From Hygrocybe punicea (Eukaryota; Basidiomycota; Agaricomycetes; Agaricales; Hygrophoraceae): DNA of 64,000 nt. The stretch is taken from assembly GCA_963556145.1 (NCBI GenBank), contig OY744466.1, forward strand, positions 4,216,001 to 4,280,000. The letters run 5' to 3'. The position numbers and the translations under genes were made by a program. This document shows, piece after piece, positions 53,615-64,000 of the stretch (the stretch's first letter is position 1; each line of letters begins with the position of its first letter). Under the pieces are notes generated by a model, which searched no databases, was not told where the DNA came from, and saw nothing but the letters and a program-made list of their open reading frames with translations.

Positions 53615-54148
53615 AGTGATTATGGAGAAAGGCTCAGATGTTCGAGCAGAGCAAAGTTGGGTAAGCGATGGGTGCGCTGGGTGTCGCGATGTCGAAAAGT
53701 CTCAGTAAAGTACGAGGGTATCGAGCTAGCCAAGTGGTATGAGGCCGTTGAATGCGGAAAGAGGGATTTGATTCTGAACGGGAGTTTGTCTTCGTTTGCA
53801 CAGGGCTGTAACGGGGCGTCACGTCACACGACTACATGATTACGTAATCTCGGCGCCCAACAAGCTTTCAGTTGTAGTTGGTATGTAAGTTAGTTGCCAG
53901 GATACTGCCCGGACAGCTGTACGGTACATGTGCTGAGCGTACGACAACCACCTTCACGTTCCAGCTTCAAAGATTTAAGTTTTGTAGGTTGTATGTTTAT
54001 TGTGCGCTGTACCTGTCCACATGTCTGCATTCAGGGGTCGCGATCGGCCTGCGCTCCAAGGCACAATCATCCCAAGGCCAGGTAATATGATTACACCGCG
54101 CCTTAAACGATGGTCAACATGAAGTCGCAAAGTATTCCCTCCATAGCG
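53615..54148. other. Intergenic interval, promoter side of the KNH-like gene
   Basis: It should hold the KNH-like gene promoter. A CA-rich and then mixed sequence has only short, unsupported ORFs. No known motif was recognised. Confidence 0.5.
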
Positions 54149-55547
54149 TTACTGGATGATGCATCCACCACGTTCCATCTGTGCCGCCTCTGCTTGAATT
54201 TGTTGCCGAATCGCTTCTTGCTCTATGGCAGCTATAGCAACCCTTTGTTGAATGTGTATCCTAAGTTCCTCCATCTCCTGTCGATGCGCCGCCGCTGCTT
54301 GCTCCTCTAGGACTCTATCCGCCTTTGCTTTTTCACGCATTATCTGCTCGTGTCTTGCCATCTCTTCCTGACGGGCTGCTTCCAACCTCCGCACTTCCGC
54401 TTGCACCCTCGCTGTCTCTTCTCTCTCTCTGCACGCCTCTTGTTCTCCTCGTCTTCGGCCCGGTTTGCCGCTTCCATTTCTTCCCGAATGCTGTCAATTT
54501 CTTCCTCGTGTCTTCGCGCTCGTTCCCGGATCTCTCGAGCGAGCTCATCGGCTGCTGCAGTCTCAGAAAGCCGAATGTGTTGATCTACAAGCTCTTCTTG
54601 AATACGCAGTGCCAAAGGATGATTCTGGATGATATGACGAAGAATTGCCCGTGCGGACTCGACTGTGTTAGTATGGCGAAGTAGCTGGGCTTGTTTGTCT
54701 AGCGCAGGTTTGAAGAAAACGTCATCGGAGGACAATTCGGCCTCTCTAGCTTCGCCGACTTGCGGACTGACTTCGCCCCACATATTCGTCACGATAACAA
54801 CATCTCTCAACGTCGTGTCACCACAGAGCCCTCGGAACATCTTGAAATTCCGTCTTGAAATACCACCCAGTCTGAAATCGGAAATGCGATGCATGTATAT
54901 GATGCCTGCCAGTTTCCTCCCTTCTTGATACCTGTCATTTTTTTGGGGAACAAATGTTTAGCCAAGTGTTCATTCATGTGTATGTGCCATGTGCTATGAA
55001 CAAGGACGTACATTGCCGTAAGAAAAGTAGCGATCATATCAAGTACTTCTGTGTCGCTTGTAGTCGTATCGTCAAATCCGGGTGTATCAATGAACGTGAC
55101 CTTGATGCCGTCCAGCTCGAACGGAGACGAAGCTTCGACAACACTCGTGCAAGACGCGCGGCCAAGTCCAACTGGCATACTTGAGTCACGAGGTTGATAA
55201 ACTTGTTGGGGAATTTCCATCAGAGGTTCGTTTTTCACTTGTAGACGAAAGCATGCCCCTACCGTAGATTTGCCTGTGCCAGTTGCGCCCATCACTCTAC
55301 AAGATGGTGTTCATAAGTCGCAACGATAAAATATGGTGAAAACAACATACGCAACATCCTGTAAAACTGCGTCAGCTTCGCCTTTATCCAAGTCCAAGTT
55401 GTGCGTGGAGAAACTGACCACCATGTTTCTGATCGTTGTGTCAAAATTTCTGTGATTTGGGTGAGTGTGGTACTGGAGTTCACTGGCATCACTTGACGTA
55501 CAAACAGTTTTCTGAGGTTTCCGCTGGTGCAAGACCGGAGTAGGCAA
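54149..55547 (-). pseudogene. P-loop GTPase ('G domain' family) with frameshifted CaaX tail
   Basis: Exons are 55351-55547, 55012-55296 and 54149-54931 (minus strand). The P-loop GATGTGKST spans the first junction; G3 is DTPGFDDT and a G4-like segment reads VVIVTNMWG. A long charged coiled coil follows (Glu/Arg-rich, from about 54,600 down). In the current frame translation ends at 54340. One frame over, the coiled coil continues (VQAEVRRLEAARQEEMARHE) and ends MERGGCIIQ at 54149, where CIIQ is a CaaX prenylation box. The switch lies in a GA-repeat run near 54,423-54,435. Such GTPases are expanded in agaricomycetes; their cellular role is not established. A sequence error in the GA run would make this gene intact. 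ATG 55547 or 55436 could be the start. Confidence 0.8.
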
Positions 55548-55743
55548 GACTCCAACATATATAAGGTGGGAGTCACTGAAGTGTGAAATTGTGAACGTCG
55601 AAGTTGGTGCGCCGTTCGCCTGCCCCCCGAAATGCGGCAGATGTCGCCTATAGCTAGTTCATGATCCAATTTTTGGCGCTCATAGTAAACCACTCAAGGT
55701 GATAAGCCTGAGTCACGTGCAAACCCAGATCTTATCCGCGTCC
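55548..55743. promoter_or_regulatory. Short divergent promoter region
   Basis: Only 196 bp separate the start of the GTPase gene (minus) and DIS3 (plus), so the two probably share a bidirectional promoter. No TATA box or named motif was recognised. Confidence 0.5.
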
Positions 55744-58700
55744 ATGGTAGAAATTATCATACGGAAACGACCTCAGGCAGAGGCAGTCGTCACCCAACGC
55801 AAGTTTTTCAAAAAAACCGCCAGGGGGAAGGTTATCAAAGGTCTGCATCTCCCAGCCAACTCCACGTATCGTCGACTACATCTCACACAAATCCTAAACT
55901 GCAGTTCTGAGAGAGCGGTACCTACGCGATGATGTTGGCTGCGGAATCCAGGACTGCAGGTCATGCCCCGCGTCGACAGGAAATATTGTTCTCCCTGCTT
56001 CTGGCGCTGTTGACCATCCATCTTTTCCTCGTGGTCACTTCGTTCTTCCAGACACAAATGTGTTTCTCGCTCAGGTGCGTTTTCCACTCTGTTGTTATCC
56101 AAATATTCTACGCAATACCGGATGGTGCATTCATCGCGCATATATCTTGTCATGGTTTTAAGCAGTGGGTATACGAACTTATATCGGGGTTGCATTCTAG
56201 ATGGACCTCGTCGAGTCGAATCTCTTTACACCCCCGATCATCCTTCTTCAAACAGTCATTGAAGAAGTCCGCCACCGCTCTCTACCGTTGTACAATCGTC
56301 TCAAAGCCCTGATTAGGGTAGAAGAGAAGCGGATATGGGTCTTTTACAATGAATACCGGTCGTAAGTCAATACATATCGTGGTGTCTTATCATTATGGTA
56401 TTGATCTAGATGTGCCAGTGAGACGGCCATCATTCGCGAGGAAGGAGAGACACCGAATGATCGCAATGATCGCGGTTGGTACATTTTCCAATGATTCAGG
56501 CGATCATCTATGACACCCTGCATGGATAGGAATCCGCAAAGCCACAGTATGGTACAACGCGCATATTTCACTGACGCACACCCAGTCTCGCGGCCAAGGA
56601 GGACAAAATATTCCCTCCGTCGTCCTCATCACGGATGACGCGGCTAACCGGCAAAAGGCCGAAAGGGAAGGAATCGCATGCGTCTCAGGTCTGTACACAG
56701 CGGTCATGGTCTTTCATTGACGCCTCATCCCGTGATGTACTATGCAAGTCCGGAAATATATCGAAGGGATGAAGGATTCCAACATACTTCTGGACCTGAT
56801 GTCTGCCGCAGGTTCTGATGACATCGAACCCACAAAAGCGGTGGCTGCCCGAACTGCTCTCTATCCCATTGTGCGTCTTTTCCAGCCAATCCCATGTCGT
56901 GTCCCTAATCTTCCACTAGTACCTGCCTACGGCCAGCTTACTTGCGGGCGTCAAGGCGGGCGAGCTCCATCAAGGGCATTACAATGCAAATCAGTATAAC
57001 TATCTAGAGGTCAGCTTCCGGAGTAGTACACATTATTTCTCAGCTCACCCGTTACCATGCTATAGGGTAGTGTCCCAGTTCCAGCATTCACCAAACCTAT
57101 TCTTTTAGTTGGACGTGAAAACATGAATCGTGCCGTTCAGGGTGACGTTGTCGTCGTGGAGGTTTTTGATGAGAGGGAATGGAAAGCGCCTGCGGATGAA
57201 GTTGTCGACCAGGAAGGTTGGGCTGGCCAACCTTGGTGAATGTCCGTGAGCTGATTTATCTATTCAAGCCACACTGAAAAACGACGATGTGGAGGACCCG
57301 GAAGAGGAAGAGGAAGAGAACGAAGCAATGGCACGGGAATCGAAAGCCGTTGGCTCGAAAAGGACCTTGGCAGAAAAGCAACCCACCGGGCGTATCGTAG
57401 GCGTCATCAAACGCAATTGGAGAGCGTAAGTCCCCGATATGTTCACAGTTCCGGCTGCAGATCACTTATTCCCCCACAGTTACGTGTGCCACATTGACAG
57501 CACTTCTCTCACATCCTCCAACATCACATCTCTGTCTCAACAGACTGTTTTTGCCACTCCCGTCTCACGCCTCCTCCCGCGAATTCGTTTGCGAACACGA
57601 CAAGCCCCAGCGCTCATTGGTCAAAAAATCCTGGTAACTATTGACAGATGGGACAGCACTTCGCGGTACCCAGAGGGCCACTTTGTTCGTGCCCTCGGGA
57701 AAGTAGAGAGCAAGGAAGCCGAGCAGGAGAGTTTACTGCTGGAGTTTGAAGTGCCATATAGGCCGTTTGGGAAAGCAGTATTGGATTGCTTGCCTGTTGA
57801 AGGAGAGCAGTGGGTTGTTCCTCCTAAGAGCCCGCTCAGCCCGGCGTGGAAAGACCGCGAGGATCTGAGGGGCCTGATTATATGTAGCATTGACCCACCA
57901 GGTAAGCCTCAAAATCGATGAGAAATGTCGTCCAATATTTGACGAATCTCCTTGGTATCAGGGTGTCAAGATATTGATGATGCTCTACATGCTCGGCTCT
58001 TACCAAATGGTAACATCGAGGCTGGTGTCCGTAAGTGTGCCTTGGATTTTCATATACGCCAGATTTTTTTTGCGCATTATGTTGCATAGATATCGCAGAT
58101 GTGTCTCATTTTGTTCATCCCGATACGCCCATGGACAACGAGGCAGCTTCAAGAGGAACCACGGTGTACCTTGTGGATAAGCGAATCGACATGTTACCCT
58201 CTTTGCTCGGCACAAATCTCTGTTCTCTTCGACCACATGTCGAGCGCCTGGCATTTTCAGCTATCTGGGTGACTTTAATGACTGTTTCCCTTCCTTTCTC
58301 CTTTATAACCACGTTATCAGGAACTATCGCCAGAAGCAGAAATAGTCCAAGTTCGCTTTACCAAGTCGGTCATTGCGTCCAAGGCGGCGTTTACATACGA
58401 AGAGGCTCAGATTCGCAAAGACGATCCGTCAGTGTTCTTTCATTTCGAAGTCTTGAGTTCCACCAACCATTCGATTCCCTTCCAGACATATGCACGACGA
58501 ACTAACACAAAGCATTCGGTTACTTGATACGCTGGCGCAAAAGCTGAAAGCCGGCCGTATGGCGGCGGGCGCGCTCAACCTTGCATCTCCGGAAGTTAAA
58601 ATCCATCTTGATAGCGCCGAATCGTCTGATCCGATCGACGTTGAGCAAAAGGAGATGAGAGAAACAAATAGCCTGGTTGAAGAATTCATGTTACTGGCTA

Positions 58701-59786
58701 ATGTCAGCGTCGCCAGGAAAATTCAAGAAAACTTTCCTCAGACGGCAGTGCTGAGGTGAGGACTTGTGGAGTTGAAGACGTGACGACATTGCCTGAATAT
58801 GCTCTTAATTTCTTAGACGACATCCGCCGCCTCCACGAACAAATTTCGAAAAGCTCCAAGACATCTTACAAAAACGCAAAGGATTGTTTTTGGATGTATC
58901 GAGTTCGGGTGCTTTGGCGGCTTCTTTGGATAAATGCATTGTGCGATGCTCAATGCTATCGCTTTGCGTTCAACAGAGTATTTATTATCAATCCTTTCTT
59001 TATTTAGGATGCAAAAGAACCTGCATTTAACACCCTAGTCCGAATTATGGCCACTCGTTGCATGCTCTCGGCCGAGTATTTCTGTTCAGGAAGTGTTGGA
59101 CGAGACACTTTCGGTCACTATGGCTTGGCCAGCCCCATATATACTCATTTCACGAGTCCGATTAGGAGATATGCTGGTCAGTCTATGATTATTATGATGT
59201 ACCTTGGGTGGGTGGGGGAAACTGATTCTCTTTTTTTCCGAAGATGTGCTTGCTCATCGTCAGCTGTCTGCGGCGATCGCATACTCTCCGCTTCACGCCA
59301 CCCTCCATTCGAAAGCTCATGTGGAGCGGGTACTTGATGTTGTAAACCGTCGGCACCGGATGGCTCAGATGGCGGGACGTGCCAGCGTCGAGTTTTACGT
59401 CGGATTGGCGCTCAAGGCACGTGGTGAGAAAAGCACAAGTCACGAAGTAAAGGAGGAAGCTTTCGTCATCCGAACATTCCGGAACGGACTGGCAGTATTT
59501 GTTTCCAAGTGATTCGTTCCGCCATTGTCCACGTACGCCAGCATGCTGATTCTAATGGAATAGGCTGGGTATTGAAGGTTTGGTCATGTTCAAGCGTGAA
59601 ACCCAATTCGATGCCGAGAACTACACTATTACTGTTCCGTCCTCATCTGCGACTGGGGCAAAGGACGTCACGATATCTGTATTTGATAAGGTGACCGTCA
59701 ATGTCGAAGTCGAAAAGGACAAGAATACACAGCGAGGACGAGTGAAGATGACATTGGTTCACCCAGTAGACTCGCGGGCGTTGTAG
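55744..59786 (+). CDS. DIS3: Exosome catalytic subunit Dis3/Rrp44
   Basis: Dis3 is the 3'-5' exoribonuclease and endonuclease of the nuclear and cytoplasmic RNA exosome. Eighteen exons sum to exactly 3000 nt (999 residues), the usual family length. The N-terminal [10 protein letters not shown] region leads to a PIN domain with catalytic-type DTNVFLAQ (near 56,055) and PNDRNDR. Cold-shock domains follow ([27 protein letters not shown] near 57,070; [18 protein letters not shown] near 57,390-57,490), separated by an acidic Glu-rich loop. The RNB domain carries GCQDIDDAL (57,962 on), the metal-binding Asp cluster, then IADVSHFV and [23 protein letters not shown]-terminal S1-type segment ends the protein. 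Exon borders are 55840/55905, 56074/56201, 56361/56410, 56474/56530, 56688/56749, 56870/56920, 57009/57066, 57216/57269, 57425/57480, 57901/57962, 58030/58090, 58268/58321, 58427/58486, 58755/58817, 58940/59008, 59176/59244 and 59508/59564. It seems intact. Confidence 0.95.
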
Positions 59787-59892
59787 CACACTTATTTAAA
59801 TGAGTCTAAAACCACCGCAAGCAAATGCTATTGATGTACCACATTTCCAAAGTCTAAAATCCTGAAGAAGGAACCAGCCGCTGAAAACAAGT

Positions 59893-61795
59893 CTATTTGT
59901 CCGGGGACATCAAAGGATTGTCCGAAGACACCAGACTTCCCTCAGAGCCACTAAAACGCCACACCTTGATCGTGTTATCCAATGTTATGGGGTGGGGTTT
60001 TGTTCTGTTCCTGCCGAAACTTTGTTCCTCGTCCTCCTCGTTTTCAGACGAGGAACCGGCAGAGCTATCTGGGTCAGGCAGGAAATGCCTGGACCCTGAC
60101 ACAGAAAGGATGAGCGGATGAAGAGGATGAAAAGCCACTGAGCCTATCGCATCTAATGCAGAACAGACGAGTGAGCTTGTCCTCTCCTGATTCTAGAAAG
60201 AGCCCGGCGAAAGACTCACCGTTATGCGCACCGTATCTTAAGGACGGTGAAACGTCTGTGATACATTCGGAATTATCAGCATCGAAGTCCGTTTCGGCAT
60301 CCGCTCCTAATAAGTCGAGATTGAATACGGTTATATCTCCGTTCTGTACGAAACAAAGATGACTGCTTTCAGATAGTTGGTCATAACCTGCTGCGGACCT
60401 ACTTGATCCCCAACGCCGAGCCATTTCCCGCCTAGGTCAACATCAAATCTCATCTTTTGATTGGTCATCTCCCTCATCGTGTCCGGACGTTTCTGGCCGA
60501 CTCCTTCATCACTCACCCCACTCTCACGAACAGCCTCCTGTGTCCAAGCCCTTCTGAAGACTTGTACAGGTGTACCGACATCTCCACGCAGGTCCCAGCT
60601 GTAAATTGCGTCGTGTCTGCGGAAAGAGGCGTACAGGATGTGTGGTTTTGTTGGGTTGAAGTGCAGCTGTGTTAACACACAAAAGGATTGTACGAAAAAC
60701 AAGAATTGCGAAAATGTCGAACCATAAAACTCACCTGCGTAACACCAGCCCTTATCTCTGCAGTAACAAACATGGCAGGCCTTGAATTCTCCGACTCATT
60801 AAATAGAGCGATATTGGGTGTTGACTGTGCGAGACTACCAGCCGCATAGAGGTCATACGAGGGTGAAAAAGCTAAGGCCGATATGATCCCTGCGTAGGGG
60901 AGATGATGAAGCGGGCCCCCAAGGCTAAAACCAAACCTACTTAATTACCTTTCAGCCCGTCCTTGCTCTTCTTGGAAGGCGTCGTGGCAAGCCGTGTGCC
61001 CTCTCCTGGAGAATGAACGTCGAATACTTCGATGGCGTCTTCAAAACCACAGTAAAGCCTTACACAGCGATGAGACGAAGAACAGATGAGAGCAGGTTAC
61101 TCACTTGTTTGCCATGAGATTGAAAGCCAGGGAATGCGGTGCAATCTGACGTTCTCGGTGATCGACAATTTTGTAGGACGCCCGTAGCTATACAATTTTC
61201 CCAAATTTCAAGTATGAAACAGAGACGAACCAGATGAACAGCGTACCCTACCATCAAACGCATCGAATAATTTGACGGGACATTCGCGGACAGAGGCGAC
61301 GAAGCAGAACGACGAGGGATCGCAGGAGGTCGCTCCAGGGAACCAGGCAAAGTCGAGGATTGGGGAGGGCTGGTGAAACGTCCGGTGATTTGAAGCGAGA
61401 TCAGACGTTGCTGTGCCGGTAAGTCATTATGCGGGGTCTATACATCCTACACGGAATAATACCTAAGTTCAAGGTCGATTTCAGGAGTTCTTCCGGCCTC
61501 AAGGAATAATAGTAATTGGTGAACCGTTTCTTCAATATTGTTGAAACTCACAAATCCAACCTTTGGAGTGTCCTATTCTCGCACTGAAAGAGCACTGTGG
61601 AACCATCGGGACTCCTGCCAATCTGGGTGAGCGCAGACCGGCGGTAAATTTGCGGTTGACTCACCATTTGGCTGTGCGAGAGAAATTTTGAGCGAATTCA
61701 GGATCGTGAACGGGTTTGCCGGTGTATATTAACACAGGTAATTGGGCTGTGTCGTACTGAGGGGGAACCCATGAAGACACTGAGTGGCAGTCCAT
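59893..61795 (-). CDS. WRAP53: WRAP53/TCAB1-type WD40 protein (Swt21-like)
   Basis: In animals WRAP53 (TCAB1) delivers telomerase and scaRNAs to Cajal bodies; the yeast relative Swt21 acts near the spliceosome. ATG 61795 (MDCHSVSSWVPPQYDT) is followed by at least eight exons. The early ones are 61665-61795, 61552-61614 and a small exon ending near 61,457. Conserved blocks in order are FSRTAKWSPDGSTVLF, LDFAWFPGA, VKLFDAFDGRLRASY, HSLAFNLMANKLYCGFEDAI, GIISALAFSP, GVTQLHFNPTKPHILYASFR, WDLRGD, TNQKMRFDVD and SVAFHPLHPLILSVSGSRHF. An acidic Ser/Glu insert and a final IKVWRF blade come before the stop at 59893. Order and spacing match the animal protein. It is convergent with DIS3 with a 106-bp gap. 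Whether it binds telomerase RNA in fungi is unknown. Confidence 0.82.
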
Positions 61796-64000
61796 CCAGT
61801 CACGTGGTTCCGATAACAATAAAAATAGCCATAATAAAAATGGACTTCAAGTTAAAAATGGACCGACTTCAAGTTATTAATAGTCACTGATGTACTTGTC
61901 ACCGGTAAGCAAGTGTGTGTGTTCGTGGTCAAGAGGTTAACTTGTACAAGGACTCTTTGGATTTCTGATTTCTTTCTGGACAATGACTCAGTACAGCTCT
62001 CCGGTACTCAGATTCTGAGTCAGGAACCTTTACTGCCGGCGGTAACGCCTCGAGGAGCCTCGTGCCTTCCTCATTTTTCTCTGGGCACCGCACAAATTGC
62101 ATCCGAGAATCTTAACTCTATTTTGGCTGCAGAATCTTGCCACGTCCACTTACTTATCGGTTTTGAAAAGCAGTGCTCGGGGGTATGGATTCTATGTTCG
62201 GCACCGTAAAAGCCCAATTGGACAGACCTTAAAATAAATCCTCGTAGCCTCCGCCAACGACCTTGGATGCCTCAGATTCAAGTTCCTCAGAGCTAACTTG
62301 GGTGGTTACTGCCAAATCTTTTCACGGATGCTCAGGACCTTGGAAAACACTGTTGGCGCCGCCTACATTGGCGTAATTGCTTCTGCTATGTAGGTGTCGA
62401 ATCCTGGACACTGTTCTGAGACTGACAGCCTTGCAGTCTGTTTGGCGTAACGAACTTACAAACGTTTATATACTTTCGCAAGTACACTAAAGATAAGTTA
62501 TATGTGAAAGTATCTGTGAGTCATCTGGTGATTCTGGTCCGTACACCTGAATTGTACTAACGGCTAGTGTTAGGTTGGCATCTTGTGGTTCGTGGTTCCG
62601 CTTCCGATATATTCTCTTTCTCTCTGAATGTGAAATTCAAGGATTTTGGATGCCTTTGGTCTCTTTTTGAGTTCACATGCAGTCTATCATTACCTGGTCA
62701 TTAGCTTCGGGAATTTCTCTGCTTTGGAAATAGTTATATGGTACGTCTTGTCGCCAAATAAGCTATTTCTACAATGTGCCGATGACGAACCACAGGAGTA
62801 TCAAGGTAAGAGCGAACCACCTTCTCAAATCGCCGCAACTGACCAACTGATCTTAGCTCCAAGTCGGTGTGAATGTTGGTTCAATTATTTTTTTTAACCT
62901 TTCTTTCCGGATTCTCAATTTGATTCTAGGTCATCATGGTTTGCTTTGTACAAAGGTTTGCTTTTCTTTTCACTCATAAGTTCTCCGTCTTATCAAAGTC
63001 CTTTAGCCTATATGCAATGCGGGTGTGGCGGTGTAAGTACAGAAGTTAAAACCCGAGTACCCGGAGCTCACTGTTCGCAGTTTCTCAAATGGGCAACCCA
63101 TACAACAGACTGACATCTTGGTTTGTGGTATGTTATTTTGTTTCTCAGCTCGTCTCATACTTATGAATACGCAGTGCTTTATGGTTGTATGTGGATATGG
63201 TTGGTATATTTCTTCTTTTCGGAGTAAAGATTACTGACGCGAATGTTTCTCCAGGCGTCGGTGTCCGCAAGTGTCCTTTTGACAACAAACAAAAATTTTC
63301 AATAATTACTTTTATCTCCTGCAGTTCTAGTCGTCGCAACGTGAGCCGATAATTTTCAATTAAATCACGACACGCAACTCACCACTGCAATGCAGATGCA
63401 AAGTATCAAGTTACCTTTTCATCAAGGAGATATCGGTGGGAGAGCTCTATCTTTGTGGTGATCGCATTGACGCTCACGTCATAACTTCAGTGGGCTATAT
63501 ATATATCATTTGCGACATCCACTGGGATAGACATTGCGATCGCTGCAACAATGTGCTTTTATCTCCAACTCAATAGGACACCGTCTGGCTACTCCTGGTC
63601 GGTGGTGGACGGATCTCTGCTCTCACGAAAAAAATAGTACTGAAGTTTAATCTGATAGCACGAACTCCATAATATCGACCTTGACGCAATACGTTCTCGC
63701 TTCGGGGCTAGCTACTAGGTGATTTCCTGTTCTACTAGTCCTCCATCCTCCACTCACGTCCAATACGTAGCGCCTGCTCCATAACAGCCCTGATTACGGT
63801 ATGCTTTCCCTTCAGTTGTCGAAGATACAAATGTAATCGTCTTTCAGTACGCGACTATGCCGCACAATCTAATTTTCCTGAGTATACAATTTCTCTTGAC
63901 CAAATGTGAGTCCGCACTGTCAGTCTACCCTTTCAAGCTAACCATAATCCAGTATACGTCAATTCTTTTCTTGCCATGTGAGTTCTGTCATTCCAACTTC
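61796..64000. other. Unassigned right-hand interval
   Basis: It should contain the WRAP53-like promoter next to 61796. A short imperfect repeat (AAAAATGGACTTCAAGTTA and AAAAATGGACCGACTTCAAG, 61,837-61,880) lies here. Small ORFs (for example 61913-62209 and 62646-62897) have no recognisable domain or consistent exon pattern. I see no gene or element I can support. Confidence 0.4.

Noticed and set aside
61913..62897. Small ORFs right of the WRAP53-like gene
   Set aside because: They have no domain, no consistent splice pattern and average length for random sequence.

Overview
This window is from a eukaryotic, almost certainly agaricomycete (mushroom-forming basidiomycete) nuclear genome. Genes carry many short GT-AG introns (about 45-125 nt). 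Families typical of that group are present: a Helitron with PIF1 helicase, Ty3/gypsy elements, a KNH-like secreted protein, a fungal P-loop 'G domain' protein and HNH and Zn2Cys6 relics. No rRNA, tRNA, CRISPR array or bacterial-style operon was seen.

Bases 1 to about 49,700 are a nested transposon island. Helitron copy 1 (1967-24726, continuing off the left edge) is broken by a CACTA-like element end (to 1966), a solo LTR with a 5-bp target duplication (3470-5126), the left part of a hAT-like element (5596-6114), a 15.66-kb near-perfect palindrome (6115-21776) and a second CACTA-like end (21777-23542). The palindrome is two head-opposed copies of the same decayed gypsy element, 7402 bp each. 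Each has a single 838-bp LTR at the outer end and none at the inner end. Between them lies an 858-bp spacer with an intron-containing cysteine-cluster gene. Helitron copy 2 (about 38,346-48,200) carries a non-autonomous hAT-like element with an 8-bp duplication (40045-41190) and a TA-flanked inverted-repeat element (46264-47959). Between the two Helitrons (24.7-38.3 kb) are degenerate tandem repeats and host-like or TE-associated multi-exon genes: a probable TET/JBP-like dioxygenase relic, two unrecognised proteins and a damaged linker histone H1. Next to copy 2 are a Zn2Cys6 relic and an HNH nuclease relic.

From about 49.8 kb the sequence becomes compact and ordinary: TDP1 (12 exons, including a 9-nt exon), a KNH-like GPI/secreted protein, a P-loop GTPase whose C-terminal CaaX box is cut off by a frameshift, DIS3/RRP44 (18 exons, 999 codons) and a WRAP53/TCAB1-type WD40 protein. 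The last 2.2 kb hold nothing I can assign. The intact genes serve DNA repair, RNA decay and RNP biogenesis; they share no obvious pathway.

Decay has a consistent direction. Many disabling stops are CGA to TGA, and the few differences between near-identical copies are C/T changes at CpG. This fits methylation-linked deamination of repeats.
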